Assembly: GCA_947492175.1 (NCBI GenBank)
Contig: CANLMQ010000031.1
Coordinates: 8,962 to 72,961 of the forward strand
Reading direction: 5' to 3'
From: an uncultured Draconibacterium sp.
Lineage (GTDB): Bacteria; Bacteroidota; Bacteroidia; Bacteroidales; Prolixibacteraceae
Length of the DNA stretch: 64,000 nucleotides
The notes under the pieces: generated by a model
What the model was told of the DNA's origin: nothing
What the model saw: only the letters and a program-made list of their open reading frames with translations
Database searches by the model: none
Part shown: positions 8,284 through 17,868 of the stretch, piece after piece
Position numbering within the stretch: position 1 is the first letter of the stretch
Layout of the letters: each line of letters begins with the position of its first letter
Translations under genes and position numbers: made by a program

Positions 8284-9459
8284 TACCAGGTTAACGAAAA
8301 AGGATATTACGGCGAATTTGGAGGAGCATGGATTCCCGAAATGATGTATACCAACATCGATGAACTAAAACGCCGCTATTTGGAAATCATCGAATCAAGT
8401 GATTTCAAAAACGAATTCAACCAACTTTTAAAAGATTATGTAGGCCGGCCTTCGCCACTCTATTTTGCAAGCCGGCTTAGCGAACATTACGGATCAAATA
8501 TTTATCTGAAACGGGAAGATCTGAACCATACAGGATCGCATAAATTAAACAATACGATCGGGCAAATTTTGCTGGCAGAAAAACTTGGCAAAACCCGCAT
8601 GATTGCAGAAACAGGAGCCGGCCAGCATGGTGTAGCAACTGCAACAGTTTGTGCGTTAAAAGGAATAAAGTGCATAGTTTATATGGGCGCCCTTGATGTT
8701 TCTCGTCAGGCACCAAATGTAAAGAAAATGAAAATGTTGGGAGCTGAAGTTATTCCGGTGCACAGCGGAAATAAGACCCTAAAAGATGCTACCAACGAGG
8801 CAATGCGCGACTGGATTGCCAATCCGGTTGATACACATTATATTATCGGCTCGGTTGTTGGGCCACATCCCTACCCCGATATGGTAGCACGTTTCCAGTC
8901 GGTAATTAGCGCAGAAATGAGAAAACAACTACTTGAGAAAACCGGCTCTGAGCTTCCAACCCGGGTTTTGGCATGCGTAGGTGGAGGAAGTAATGCTGCC
9001 GGTGCATTTTACCATTTCCTTGATGATGAAACCGTAGAACTGATAGGCATTGAAGCTGCAGGGAAAGGGATTCACACTACAGAAACAGCAGCTACATTAA
9101 CAGTTGGTTCACCGGGCGTTTTACACTCAAGTAAAACCATGCTAATGCAAAACGATGACGGGCAGATAACCGAACCCTACTCGATTTCTGCAGGGCTGGA
9201 TTATCCCGGAATTGGACCAATGCATGCGCACCTCCACAAAACCGGTCGTGCAAAATTTCTGGCAGCTACCGACGAAGAAGTACTTCAGGCTGTTCTTCTG
9301 CTCACACAAAAAGAGGGAATTATTCCTGCGCTTGAATCGGCACATGCCCTGGCTGCACTCGACCAAATAGAAATGAAGCCTGACGATGTGAATGTAATTA
9401 ACCTTTCGGGTAGTGGCAACAAGGATATGGAAACGTATTTAAATTATTTTGGATATTAA
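8278..9459 (+). CDS. trpB: Tryptophan synthase beta chain
   Basis: This PLP enzyme condenses indole with L-serine and acts as an alpha2-beta2 complex with TrpA. The 393-residue length is normal for the TrpB1 type. The PLP lysine is Lys89 in HTGSHKLNN, the phosphate loop is GGGSNAAG (about residue 234), and the N-terminal GYYGEFGGAWIPE segment is family-typical. Translation starts at a GTG directly at the end of the second intra-operon repeat; no ATG nearby gives the conserved N-terminus. trpA follows after 19 bases. Confidence 0.97.
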   Translation: MKYQVNEKGYYGEFGGAWIPEMMYTNIDELKRRYLEIIESSDFKNEFNQLLKDYVGRPSPLYFASRLSEHYGSNIYLKREDLNHTGSHKLNNTIGQILLAEKLGKTRMIAETGAGQHGVATATVCALKGIKCIVYMGALDVSRQAPNVKKMKMLGAEVIPVHSGNKTLKDATNEAMRDWIANPVDTHYIIGSVVGPHPYPDMVARFQSVISAEMRKQLLEKTGSELPTRVLACVGGGSNAAGAFYHFLDDETVELIGIEAAGKGIHTTETAATLTVGSPGVLHSSKTMLMQNDDGQITEPYSISAGLDYPGIGPMHAHLHKTGRAKFLAATDEEVLQAVLLLTQKEGIIPALESAHALAALDQIEMKPDDVNVINLSGSGNKDMETYLNYFGY

Positions 9460-9478
9460 AAACTGAAATGTCAACAAA

Positions 9479-10261
9479 ATGAACAACAGAATCAATCAGC
9501 TTTTCGAAAAGAAAAACAAAAACATATTCTCGGTCTATTTTACAGCCGGTTTCCCGAATTTAAACGATACGGTTGAAATTATTCAGGAACTTGAAAAAAA
9601 CGGGGTGGACCTCATCGAAATAGGAATGCCCTTTTCTGATCCAACTGCCGATGGACCAACCATTCAGAGAAGCAGCGAAGTAGCACTAAAAAACGGAATG
9701 AGTTTAAACCTGCTTTTTGAACAGTTAGCAACAATTCGTCAGTCGGTTTCAATTCCTCTTGTTTTAATGGGATATTTTAATCCTGTTTACCAGTTTGGAG
9801 TAGAAAAGTTCTGCAAAAAATGCAAGGAAATAGGTATCGACGGAACTATTCTTCCCGATCTCCCACTTGATGAATTTGAAGCGGAATACAAATCTACTTT
9901 CGCCAAAAACAATCTTCACAATATTCTACTGATTACACCACAAACTTCAGAAGAACGAATCAGACAAATAGACCAAGCCAGCACAGGATTTATTTACATG
10001 GTTTCCTCATCATCTACTACAGGAGCGGGTAAAAAAGTGGAAGATTTTCAAACCGAATACTTTGAACGTATTAACAGCATGAATTTAAAAAATCCAACAG
10101 TAATTGGTTTTGGAATTTCAGACAATGCGACCTTTGAAAATGCCTGTAAATACGCCAATGGAGCCATAATTGGCAGTGCATTTGTAAGCTCATTCAATGC
10201 CGCTGATAAAATAGAAAATTCCATTTTAAAATTTGCTAAAAGTATACTTTCTAATAATTAA
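9479..10261 (+). CDS. trpA: Tryptophan synthase alpha chain
   Basis: The alpha subunit cleaves indole-3-glycerol phosphate to indole, which passes through a tunnel to TrpB. The 260-residue TIM barrel carries both catalytic acids: Glu47 in LIEIGMPFSDP and Asp58 in TADGPTIQ. The phosphate-binding loop is in VIGFGISD and IIGSAFV. It is the last biosynthetic gene of the operon. No clear terminator follows directly, so transcription may continue to the terminator after the small ORF at 10472. Confidence 0.96.
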   Translation: MNNRINQLFEKKNKNIFSVYFTAGFPNLNDTVEIIQELEKNGVDLIEIGMPFSDPTADGPTIQRSSEVALKNGMSLNLLFEQLATIRQSVSIPLVLMGYFNPVYQFGVEKFCKKCKEIGIDGTILPDLPLDEFEAEYKSTFAKNNLHNILLITPQTSEERIRQIDQASTGFIYMVSSSSTTGAGKKVEDFQTEYFERINSMNLKNPTVIGFGISDNATFENACKYANGAIIGSAFVSSFNAADKIENSILKFAKSILSNN

Positions 10262-10418
10262 TTTCTAATATCTGCAAAAGACGAAAATGTTCAAAGAAAT
10301 TAAATGTTTTCTAACACAAATCAGACGCTTCAATATAACTCACATACTTTCAAAGCAATAGTACATTGGAGGTAAAATAGTCCAGTTAAGAAGTGTTAAA
10401 GGATATTCTAAATCATAC

Positions 10419-10432
10419 TTAAATCGATTTAA
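10419..10432. promoter_or_regulatory. 14-bp perfect palindrome before the 63-residue ORF
   Basis: TTAAATCGATTTAA is a perfect palindrome 40 bases before the start of the small ORF. It could be an operator, but no regulator can be tied to it. The rest of the gap 10262-10471 shows nothing recognisable. Confidence 0.35.
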
Positions 10433-10471
10433 TATGGTTATATTAATACCAACAATTAAAAACACAAAACT

Positions 10472-10663
10472 ATGCTGGAATACGCAAAAGTAATTCTACC
10501 CAAAGTAAGTTTTAGCAGAGAATTGTTCAGAAAAGAATTAAACAAGTGTATTGATTGGGTAGAACCAGAGCAGGTTAAAGACCTTTGTATCTGGTGTTAT
10601 CAAAGATTTCAAAAAATGTATCCCGATGTTTTGGCAGAAGCTTTTGCCGACATTGCGGCCTAA
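10472..10663 (+). CDS. Small 63-residue protein of unknown function
   Basis: The ORF begins MLEYAKVILPK and ends in AEAFADIAA. It has a balanced, coding-like composition: charged helices, an aromatic CIWCYQRF patch with two Cys spaced by two residues, and no signal peptide or membrane segment. It is supported as a gene by its position between a palindrome and an intrinsic terminator starting 12 bases after the stop. I do not recognise the family; similar short acidic helical proteins occur widely in Bacteroidota. It could be the last gene of the trp transcript or a separate small unit. No function can be assigned. Confidence 0.6.
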   Translation: MLEYAKVILPKVSFSRELFRKELNKCIDWVEPEQVKDLCIWCYQRFQKMYPDVLAEAFADIAA

Positions 10664-10674
10664 AGTATTAACCT

Positions 10675-10699
10675 GGCGGGAATCTTTCCCGCCTTTTTT
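10675..10699 (+). terminator. Intrinsic terminator after the small ORF
   Basis: An 8-bp stem, GGCGGGAA (10675-10682) with TTCCCGCC (10686-10693), has a 3-base loop and six following T residues. It probably ends the trp transcript and/or the small ORF transcript. Confidence 0.88.
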
Positions 10700-10853
10700 C
10701 TGTTTATCCCCATCTTTTAATCTACAAATATTCTCTTTTTGTCGACAAACAACACATTTAACCAACACAAACGCGACATACCCTAAATTATTCTATTTAC
10801 ACGTCTATACCTGTCGTTCATTGATTAAAAATCCAAACAGTATTCCAATTCCC

Positions 10854-10861
10854 TAAGTTTG
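10854..10861 (+). promoter_or_regulatory. Possible -7 box for the susC leader
   Basis: TAAGTTTG matches the Bacteroidota -7 consensus TAnnTTTG. I see no clear -33 TTTG at the usual ~19-21 base spacing, so this is weak. If used, the transcript would have a leader of about 260 bases before SusC. Confidence 0.3.
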
Positions 10862-11044
10862 AGTAAAATGCAATTTAGATAAAGTTATCTGCGAATGACA
10901 TAATCTGAATCATGAATAACAAATTACGGGGAGTTCGGGGAAAACTGCATTAATAAAACACTCCAATTTTTTACATAGAAACAGAATTAAACAGCGTTAA
11001 AAATGTAAAAAGTGAAGTTATCTGGCCGGCTGGCAGATATTCAG

Positions 11045-11075
11045 ACTCCCGTTTCCCCGGCGGGAGTTTTCTTTT
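11045..11075 (+). terminator. Hairpin with T-run in the susC leader, possible attenuator
   Basis: ACTCCCG (11045-11051) pairs with CGGGAGT (11061-11067), followed by TTTTCTTTTT, only 57 bases before the SusC start. Its loop, TTTCCCCG (11052-11059), is perfectly complementary to CGGGGAAA at 10936-10943, about 110 bases upstream, so an alternative fold can form across the leader. This suggests conditional termination or a small RNA ending here. Confidence 0.6.
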
Positions 11076-11131
11076 TGAAGAAATTAAAGCGAAGGGTAAT
11101 AAAGCTTTAATCTTAATATAAATTTTAATCT

Positions 11132-14100
11132 ATGAAAAAACTACTTCTTTTAGTTGTGGCTTTGTGTATTGGAGTGAGTAGCCTATTCGCCCAAACAAAG
11201 CAAGTTAAAGGGAAGGTAACCTCGTCAGACGATGGTTTGCCTATTCCGGGAGTTTCGGTGGCCGTTAAAGGAACCACAAATGGAACTATAACTGATTTTG
11301 AAGGGAACTTCAGCTTAACAGTTCCTGAAAATGAGACTCTGGTATTCTCCTTTGTGGGAATGAAAACCACAGAGGTTGCTATTACTGATGCTTCAACATA
11401 CAATGTGGTTCTGGAAACAGAGACAATTGGAGTTGAAGAAGTTGTTGTTACTGCAATGGGTATTAAACGAGAGAAAAAAGCACTGGGCTATTCCGTTAGT
11501 GAATTTTCTGGTGACGATTTCGGAAATGTGGGAAGCAACGATGCCACCAAAGCCTTGCAAGGAAAGGTTGCCGGGGTATCTATTTCTGCCGGTTCGGGAG
11601 CACCCGGTGCTTCTACACGAGTAATTGTTCGCGGACTTTCATCCATTACCGGAAGTAATCAACCTCTTTATGTAGTTGATGGTGTTCCGATTAATAACTC
11701 ATTTGCAAGCGGAAATGCAACCGAAAATTCAATGAATGTAAATGCTAAAGTTGACTTTGGCAACTCGGCTGCAGATATTAACCCTGCTGATATAGAAACC
11801 ATATCAGTTCTAAAAGGGGCAGCAGCATCGAATCTTTATGGTTCTAGAGCAGCTAACGGTGTAATTATGATTACCACTAAAAAAGGTGCAAAGAATCAGG
11901 ATTTAGTGGTAAGCGTTTCGAGTTCATCAGCTTTTACTGAAGTTGGTCGTTTGCCTTATTTCCAAAAAAGATTTGGCCAGGGCTGGAGTGGTACGTTTGA
12001 CACAAAGGAGAACGGAAGTTGGGGACCGATAATGGACGGCAAAGATCGTTTAACCGGCTATATCGTTGACAATGTTCAACAGCTTGCACCATTCACTTAC
12101 AAAGAAAACGGAATTCGCGATGTGTACGAATATGGATATTCATTAAACAACACAATTGCCTTATCCGGAGGAAATAGTCTTATGGGTTGGTATGCATCTG
12201 CAACAACCTCTCAGAATGACGGAGTATTACCCGGGGATGTAGACGTATTGGACAGAAACACGCTAACCTTTAAAGGAAATGGTGGAACTGATAAAACCAA
12301 GATTAACTTTGGGATGACATACATTAACCGTGTACAGAAAACAATTCCAACCGGACAAGGCGACGATGCAGGTACCGGTGCTGTAATTTATGCCGATATC
12401 CTTTACCAACCGGTTAACCACTATCTCCCTGACTATAGAGACTATAATTACAAGTTTAACAACCTCGACAATTATTATAACGGTTATGCACAAAATCCCT
12501 ATTTCACTCTTAACGAAACAGGTGCACAATCAAATCAAAACAGGGTAATGGGGAATTTAAATATTACCCAGGAACTTGCTCAAGGATTAAACATCTCATT
12601 TACCGGAGGTGTTGATACGTACTCACAATTCGCCAAAATACATGGTGCTGTGGCCAAAGTAACTCCCGGAGCAAATAACGACGGAACCATTAACGATGTT
12701 GCAGGTGCTGTAAAAGAAGAAGGCAGATACCAGACTCAGTTAAATTCAGACCTTGTACTTAATTATGCAAACGAAGTAAATCTGTTTGGAGGAGACCTTA
12801 AATATAATGTGCTCCTTGGAAACAACATTAACCAACGTTCGTTCAAACGCCTGAATGTAATTTCAAAAGGATTAGTAGTACCCGGATATTACAATGTTGG
12901 AAATATCAGTGGATCGGCAGAAGTATATACTAATGAATACAAACGCCGCCTGATTGGAGTATTCGGACAGATAGGATTGGAATTTAACGATTACCTGTTT
13001 GTAAACTTACAGGCACGAAATGATTGGTCCTCTACTTTACCAATTGGAAGCAACTCCTTCTTTTATCCGGGAGCTACCTTAGGATTTATTTTTACCGATT
13101 TACTTCCTGAAAATAAAACATTATCGTATGGTAAATTTCGTTTAAGTTACGCTTTAGCCGGTAACGATGCTGCCCCTTTTATGACATCTGAAATATACAG
13201 ACCTTCAATTTTAAGAGCAGGTGGATTTGGTTCTACCAATTACCCGGTTGGCGGGGTACCTTCATACGAAAAATACCGACGTTTAGGAAACCCGGATCTT
13301 AAACCTGAAATTTCGAAAGAATTGGAAATCGGTACTGACTTAAGATTCTTTAAAAACCGAATTGCAGTTGACCTGGCTTATTACAAAAAAACCACTACCG
13401 ATTTGATAATGCTTGCCAATATTGCTGCATCAACCGGTTATAGGGAAATAACATCAAATTTAGGGCAAATAACCAACGATGGAATTGAACTGATGGTAAA
13501 TATTGCGCCGGTAAAAACCAATGATTTTACCTGGGATTTTACCTATCTATTCAATAAAGCCGATATGGTATTAGACGAATTATCTGAAGAATTGGGCGTT
13601 TCCGAATACCTGATTAACGATGCTTACGAAACAGAATTTGTTGCCATCCCAGGAGAACAACTTGGAATGTACCGTATTCCTGATTTCAGATATTCTCCTG
13701 ACGGGAAAATTATTGTCGGAGACAACGGACTTCCTGTTGAGGGAGATAAGAAATTGGTTGGTTCTTCAGTTCCTGATTTTACCATGTCTTTTACGAATAA
13801 TTTATCTTACAAAGGATTTAAATTTTCTTTCCTGATTGACTACCAAAAAGGAGGTTTAATGTATTCAAATACAGCAAATGCAACTTATTGGTCAGGAAAT
13901 AACGAACAATCAACAACCAACGATAGACGTCCATGGGTTATTCCTAATACAGTAATTGAGTTAAAAGACAATGATGGTAATGTTACCGGTTACGAAGAGA
14001 ATACAATACCAGTTGTAGATAACTGGCACGAGTATTATGATTCAAACACGAATAAGCCAATTGAAAGTTCCAGGCTCATTTCTCGCACATTTATTAAACT

Positions 14101-14335
14101 TCGTGAAGTTTCTCTTTCATACCGATTTGGTAAATCACTGTTAGACAAAACATTCCTTTCGTCAGCAAATGTTTCGGTTTTCGGAAGAAATCTGTTTTTA
14201 TGGACACCTGCTGACAACAGTTACGTTGACCCTGAAACAACTACGTGGGACAACGATATTGAAGGTTTGTTCGGAGAGTTTAACGGAGCTCCGGGAGTAC
14301 GTACCTACGGACTGAAATTAGATGTAACCTTTTAA
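11132..14335 (+). CDS. SusC/RagA-type TonB-dependent outer-membrane transporter
   Basis: This 1067-residue protein forms the TonB-dependent barrel of a SusC/SusD import complex, which takes up oligosaccharides or peptides across the outer membrane. It has a Sec signal peptide ending near FAQTKQ, a carboxypeptidase-D-like regulatory beta domain (residues ~24-100, VKGKVTSSDDGLPIPGVSV), a TonB-plug domain with GVEEVVVTAMG and YVVDGVPI, and a ~700-residue barrel ending in aromatic DVTF. It lacks the N-terminal STN domain seen in the second SusC here, so it should not signal through a FecR. The SusD partner starts directly at its stop codon. The substrate cannot be told from the sequence. Confidence 0.93.
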   Translation: MKKLLLLVVALCIGVSSLFAQTKQVKGKVTSSDDGLPIPGVSVAVKGTTNGTITDFEGNFSLTVPENETLVFSFVGMKTTEVAITDASTYNVVLETETIGVEEVVVTAMGIKREKKALGYSVSEFSGDDFGNVGSNDATKALQGKVAGVSISAGSGAPGASTRVIVRGLSSITGSNQPLYVVDGVPINNSFASGNATENSMNVNAKVDFGNSAADINPADIETISVLKGAAASNLYGSRAANGVIMITTKKGAKNQDLVVSVSSSSAFTEVGRLPYFQKRFGQGWSGTFDTKENGSWGPIMDGKDRLTGYIVDNVQQLAPFTYKENGIRDVYEYGYSLNNTIALSGGNSLMGWYASATTSQNDGVLPGDVDVLDRNTLTFKGNGGTDKTKINFGMTYINRVQKTIPTGQGDDAGTGAVIYADILYQPVNHYLPDYRDYNYKFNNLDNYYNGYAQNPYFTLNETGAQSNQNRVMGNLNITQELAQGLNISFTGGVDTYSQFAKIHGAVAKVTPGANNDGTINDVAGAVKEEGRYQTQLNSDLVLNYANEVNLFGGDLKYNVLLGNNINQRSFKRLNVISKGLVVPGYYNVGNISGSAEVYTNEYKRRLIGVFGQIGLEFNDYLFVNLQARNDWSSTLPIGSNSFFYPGATLGFIFTDLLPENKTLSYGKFRLSYALAGNDAAPFMTSEIYRPSILRAGGFGSTNYPVGGVPSYEKYRRLGNPDLKPEISKELEIGTDLRFFKNRIAVDLAYYKKTTTDLIMLANIAASTGYREITSNLGQITNDGIELMVNIAPVKTNDFTWDFTYLFNKADMVLDELSEELGVSEYLINDAYETEFVAIPGEQLGMYRIPDFRYSPDGKIIVGDNGLPVEGDKKLVGSSVPDFTMSFTNNLSYKGFKFSFLIDYQKGGLMYSNTANATYWSGNNEQSTTNDRRPWVIPNTVIELKDNDGNVTGYEENTIPVVDNWHEYYDSNTNKPIESSRLISRTFIKLREVSLSYRFGKSLLDKTFLSSANVSVFGRNLFLWTPADNSYVDPETTTWDNDIEGLFGEFNGAPGVRTYGLKLDVTF

Positions 14336-15859
14336 ATGATGAAAAGAATGAAAAAGTTAACTATTATATTAAGTGTAGTCCTGTTTTTATCATCATGCGA
14401 TAAATTTCTGGACATTAACGAAAATCCAAACTATCCTAACGATGTTTCGGATGAATTGTTACTTACTTCAGCTATTGCTGCCGTAACAAACGTGTATTGT
14501 GCCGATTGGGGTTTGATTGGTTCTTTCTGGTCTCAACACTGGGCGCAAAACAACACATCTTCGCAATATAAAATTTACGAATCGTATGCAATTAGTAGTA
14601 ACACAAATGTGATTGATCGTTCGTATCGGGCCATGTTTGTTGACGGACTAAGCGACAATGAGATCTTCTTGAAAAAAGTAGAAGAAAATGAAAATTGGGG
14701 TGCCTATTTAATGGCTTCCGTAATAAAAGCATATGGATTCCAGTACCTGGTCGACATGTATGGCAATGTTCCTTATACTGAAGCATTTCTTGGTTTAGAC
14801 AAATTAAATCCGGTAATCGATAAAGGCGAAGATATTTATGCAAATATTTACACATTGCTGGTTGATGCTTTGAATAAAGATTTCTCTGGATATGTTATTG
14901 AAAAGTATGAACTAAATGATATCATTTTCGAAGGTGATATTGACTACTGGGCTGCGTTTGCCAACTCATTACGGTTGCGAATTCTGCTACGGCAGTTTGA
15001 TGCAAATTCAGCATTCGCAACCACTGAAATAACCGCGCTTATTGCCGATATGGAAGCAGAAAATATTTATCTGCTCGACAAGGATGTTGCGGTAACCAAC
15101 TTTGAAGATGCCGACAGTAAATCAAATCCATTGTATGAAAGTGACCAAAGACAGTTAAATACAACAAACAATTTAAAGGCCTGTGCTACATTTACTTCTT
15201 TCTTAGAAACAAATGGCGATCCTCGAATTGAAAGTTTATTTACTCCTGTTTCCGGTAATTTTTATGGACTGGTTCCTGGTTCGTACAACGTACCATCAAC
15301 CGAATTTGAAGCACCAAATCTAATTGCCTCTCCAATTGTTGAGCCGGAAATGCCTGTTTTTTGGATGACCTATGCCGAATCTGAATTATTAATTGCCGAG
15401 GCCTATTTAAGACTTGGAAATACAGAAAAAGCTAAAGAATATTACGAAAGTGGTGTTACTGAATCATTCAGTCGCATGGATGCAGAAATTGGCGACCTGC
15501 TTTCAGGTGCCTATGCTTTCCCAACAACCGGATTTGATGATCAGTTAAAAGCAATTATTACGCAGAAATGGGTTGATGCTGCTGAGGGTGGCCGTGGACT
15601 AGAATCGCATATTGAGCGCGTAAGAACAGGTTATCCTGAAGAATCTGCAATAAGTGATCAAATAGATGTGGGTTATATTTTACCTGAGAACTATATTCCG
15701 GGAACACTTATTTACAGTAAAAAAGGAACAACCGGAGGGATACTTCCACGAAGATTTCCTTATCCCGACAGTGAGTTGAATTTTAACTCAAATGCTGCTG
15801 AATACAAGGCACTATCAGATGCCGATGTGATTTTACAAAAAGTATGGTGGAAAAATTAA
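14336..15859 (+). CDS. SusD/RagB-like surface lipoprotein (SusD_2 type)
   Basis: This is the lid and substrate-binding partner of the SusC barrel just upstream. The 507-residue protein has a short basic N-terminus, a hydrophobic segment and a lipobox with Cys in LFLSSCDK, so it is lipid-anchored. NENPNYPNDV after the anchor and the pattern LLTSAIAAVTNVY resemble the SusD-like_2 family rather than classical SusD. A TPR-like helical core includes the FWMTYAESELLIAEAYLRLG repeat near residue 340, where new substrate-binding SusDs also have their conserved helix. The ATG directly abuts the SusC stop, and a second in-frame ATG lies a few codons in. Confidence 0.9.
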   Translation: MMKRMKKLTIILSVVLFLSSCDKFLDINENPNYPNDVSDELLLTSAIAAVTNVYCADWGLIGSFWSQHWAQNNTSSQYKIYESYAISSNTNVIDRSYRAMFVDGLSDNEIFLKKVEENENWGAYLMASVIKAYGFQYLVDMYGNVPYTEAFLGLDKLNPVIDKGEDIYANIYTLLVDALNKDFSGYVIEKYELNDIIFEGDIDYWAAFANSLRLRILLRQFDANSAFATTEITALIADMEAENIYLLDKDVAVTNFEDADSKSNPLYESDQRQLNTTNNLKACATFTSFLETNGDPRIESLFTPVSGNFYGLVPGSYNVPSTEFEAPNLIASPIVEPEMPVFWMTYAESELLIAEAYLRLGNTEKAKEYYESGVTESFSRMDAEIGDLLSGAYAFPTTGFDDQLKAIITQKWVDAAEGGRGLESHIERVRTGYPEESAISDQIDVGYILPENYIPGTLIYSKKGTTGGILPRRFPYPDSELNFNSNAAEYKALSDADVILQKVWWKN

Positions 15860-15870
15860 AATGAAATAAA

Positions 15871-16557
15871 ATGAAATTATTTAAATATTCAATCATTCTA
15901 ATAGCTGCCGTTTTCACTCTCGCCTCCTGCGAAAAAGAATACGAAAGTTACGTTACGGAAACTCCTGCTCCAATAATGGAGTTACACGGAAGCAATCCAT
16001 TGGTTCTTTTTAAAGGTACACCTTACGTAGATCCGGGGATATACGCCGCAGAAATTATTAACGGCGAAGAAGTAGAAATCGGTTATGAAATTTTGAACGA
16101 GGTAAATGTAAATGTTACCGGAACATATAAACTTCAGTATAAAGTTACAAACTCTCAGGGAGTTGATTTTTATATTTCACGTAACGTAAGCATTGTAAGC
16201 TTTACCGGATATGACGTATTTGAAATACCATCAGGTACATACGACGGGATAAGAGTAAACAGAGGCTTTGGTGGAACTGTACAGATTTCGAAATTAGCAC
16301 CCGGCGTTTACCAAATAAGCGATTTGCTTGCCGGCTACTACGATCAATATGTTGGTTACGGACCATCAACTGCCGCACCTGCGATCCTCGTTATCCAGGA
16401 AGACGGAACCATTAGAACCGAGCTGGGGAATGCCCCGGGGTTTGGAGAAGATGTTGAAGGTACCAATTTTACATTTGATGATGTAAATAATGTATTAAAC
16501 TACACTGCTGTATTTGAAAGCGGATTTAGTTTTGCAGCTCAATTAACCTTACAATAA
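15871..16557 (+). CDS. Surface lipoprotein with Ig-like (DUF5011-type) domain
   Basis: This 228-residue protein has a lipobox Cys in TLASCEKEYES. Residues ~40-110 form an Ig-like domain with the GTPYVDPGIYA and VTGTYKLQYKVTNSQG signatures of bacterial surface Ig/DUF5011-type repeats, followed by a C-terminal beta domain of unknown family (DUF5012-like arrangement). It lies 11 bases after SusD, so it is co-transcribed. Accessory lipoproteins in this position usually bind the glycan or peptide substrate at the cell surface; that role is inference from location. Confidence 0.75.
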   Translation: MKLFKYSIILIAAVFTLASCEKEYESYVTETPAPIMELHGSNPLVLFKGTPYVDPGIYAAEIINGEEVEIGYEILNEVNVNVTGTYKLQYKVTNSQGVDFYISRNVSIVSFTGYDVFEIPSGTYDGIRVNRGFGGTVQISKLAPGVYQISDLLAGYYDQYVGYGPSTAAPAILVIQEDGTIRTELGNAPGFGEDVEGTNFTFDDVNNVLNYTAVFESGFSFAAQLTLQ

Positions 16558-16566
16558 AATACTATT

Positions 16567-17043
16567 ATGAAGAAATATCTAATATATATGTTGGCGTTCG
16601 TAAGTATCATTCTTTCATCATGTGATGAAAAAGAAGATTTCGAACAAATAAATTCACAGGTAGTTGACGCTGCCGGTGAATGGTGGATAAAATTCTCCAA
16701 GACTGATTACGAAACCGGCTACCTGAAAGTGTTAACTTTTAATACGGCCGATGATGTTGCCACTGAAATGTGGATTTCGGATGAAGGAAACTGGAAGAAC
16801 ATAAAATTCAAATGTCCGGTTGATGTTTCATCCCTAACATTTGAAGGAAGTAATCTGGATGATATTAACTCCGAATCAACGATTGAAGTTTCGAACGGCA
16901 AGATTGAATTAGGTGCCGGGCTTTCAACCACGGGGGTTGTTACCGATAAAATATCTTTCGAGATTAAATTCAGCGATGAACCAGGTGTTATTTACAATGC
17001 CACCGGAACCAGAAAAACCGGTTTTATTGAAGACGAACACTAA
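16567..17043 (+). CDS. Small lipoprotein, calycin-like beta fold possible, unknown function
   Basis: This 158-residue protein has a signal peptide and lipobox Cys in IILSSCDEK. The mature part is mostly beta-strand, starting with AAGEWWIKF, a pattern seen in lipid-binding-protein-like lipoproteins of Bacteroidota. It is the last gene of the SusC/SusD operon, 9 bases after the Ig-domain lipoprotein and just before a strong terminator. No catalytic motif is visible. A role in substrate capture is only guessed from context. Confidence 0.65.
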   Translation: MKKYLIYMLAFVSIILSSCDEKEDFEQINSQVVDAAGEWWIKFSKTDYETGYLKVLTFNTADDVATEMWISDEGNWKNIKFKCPVDVSSLTFEGSNLDDINSESTIEVSNGKIELGAGLSTTGVVTDKISFEIKFSDEPGVIYNATGTRKTGFIEDEH

Positions 17044-17065
17044 ACTTTAAAAAGATGATAAAAAG

Positions 17066-17097
17066 AAAGAGTGATTCAGTTTGAGTCACTCTTTTTT
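17066..17097 (+). terminator. Terminator of the first SusC/SusD operon
   Basis: AAAGAGTGA (17066-17074) pairs with TCACTCTTT (17086-17094), followed by T residues. The stop codon of the convergent cyclophilin gene lies in the loop, so the hairpin may end transcription from both sides. Confidence 0.85.
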
Positions 17098-17666
17098 ATG
17101 ATATTTATCTTTACGACAGTGTTTAAAATTTGATGATCATCACCCAATGCCTGAATTGCCCGAACCACATCCATCCCTTTTAGCACTTTTCCGAATGCAG
17201 CAAAACCTTGTCCGTCAGGATTTCGTTTTCCGCCAAAATCAAGTCCAGGCTGATCTTCAATACAAATAAAAAACTCGGTAGATGCGGTTCCCGGCCCCAT
17301 TCTTGCCATTGAAATAGTTCCATTAAGATGTTTAATCCCAGTTTGCTTTGTAGTTTCATGTACAATCGGAGCAATTTGGTCAATTTCATCATCATTAAAA
17401 ACACCACCTTGAATCACCTGAATCTTTACATCGTTATCGGGTTGATTATCCATTCGAACAACTCTGTAAAATACAGCATCTTTGTATGTTCCACCTTCAA
17501 CATGTTTTAAAAAATTTTTGCCGGTTACCGAGGCTTTTACAGTATCTATTTCTGCTGTAATTTCGCCAAAGGGAGTTCGGATTTCTACTTTTGGAAGTGA
17601 TTGACTGTATACCTTTACACAAAAAAATGTAATCGCAACAATTAATAAAAATATAGATTTTTTCAT
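17076..17666 (-). CDS. Periplasmic cyclophilin-type peptidyl-prolyl isomerase
   Basis: This enzyme catalyses cis-trans isomerisation of X-Pro bonds during folding of exported proteins. The 196-residue protein has a Sec signal peptide (hydrophobic run ending VYSQS) and a single cyclophilin domain. Family motifs are VFYRVVR (catalytic Arg), VIQGG, GTISMARMGPGTASTEFFICI and FGKVLKGMDVV. The usual SQFF is TEFF here, a modest change. It lacks a lipobox, so it should be soluble in the periplasm. It is a single-gene unit, convergent with the SusC/SusD operon and divergent from the gene at 17869. Confidence 0.9.
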   Translation of the reverse strand: MKKSIFLLIVAITFFCVKVYSQSLPKVEIRTPFGEITAEIDTVKASVTGKNFLKHVEGGTYKDAVFYRVVRMDNQPDNDVKIQVIQGGVFNDDEIDQIAPIVHETTKQTGIKHLNGTISMARMGPGTASTEFFICIEDQPGLDFGGKRNPDGQGFAAFGKVLKGMDVVRAIQALGDDHQILNTVVKINIIKKSDSN

Positions 17667-17868
17667 TTCAAATTTTTGATAACTATCTTTTAATTATGCG
17701 CTAAAATAAGAAAAGCTAAACATGAAGAACAAAAATCTTATCAATAGATTTAACTGGGAAATACTCCGAAAGCTAACCTGAAATTTTTAGTAATTTTAAA
17801 ATAAGACAAAAAAAATTTCCTTTTTTTAAAACGGGTTTATACCTTAGGAGAAATTATCTAACTTAACT

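Noticed and set aside
10936..11075. A cobalamin or other named riboswitch in the susC leader
   Set aside because: No recognisable consensus of a known class is present; only the hairpin and the long-range complementarity can be supported.
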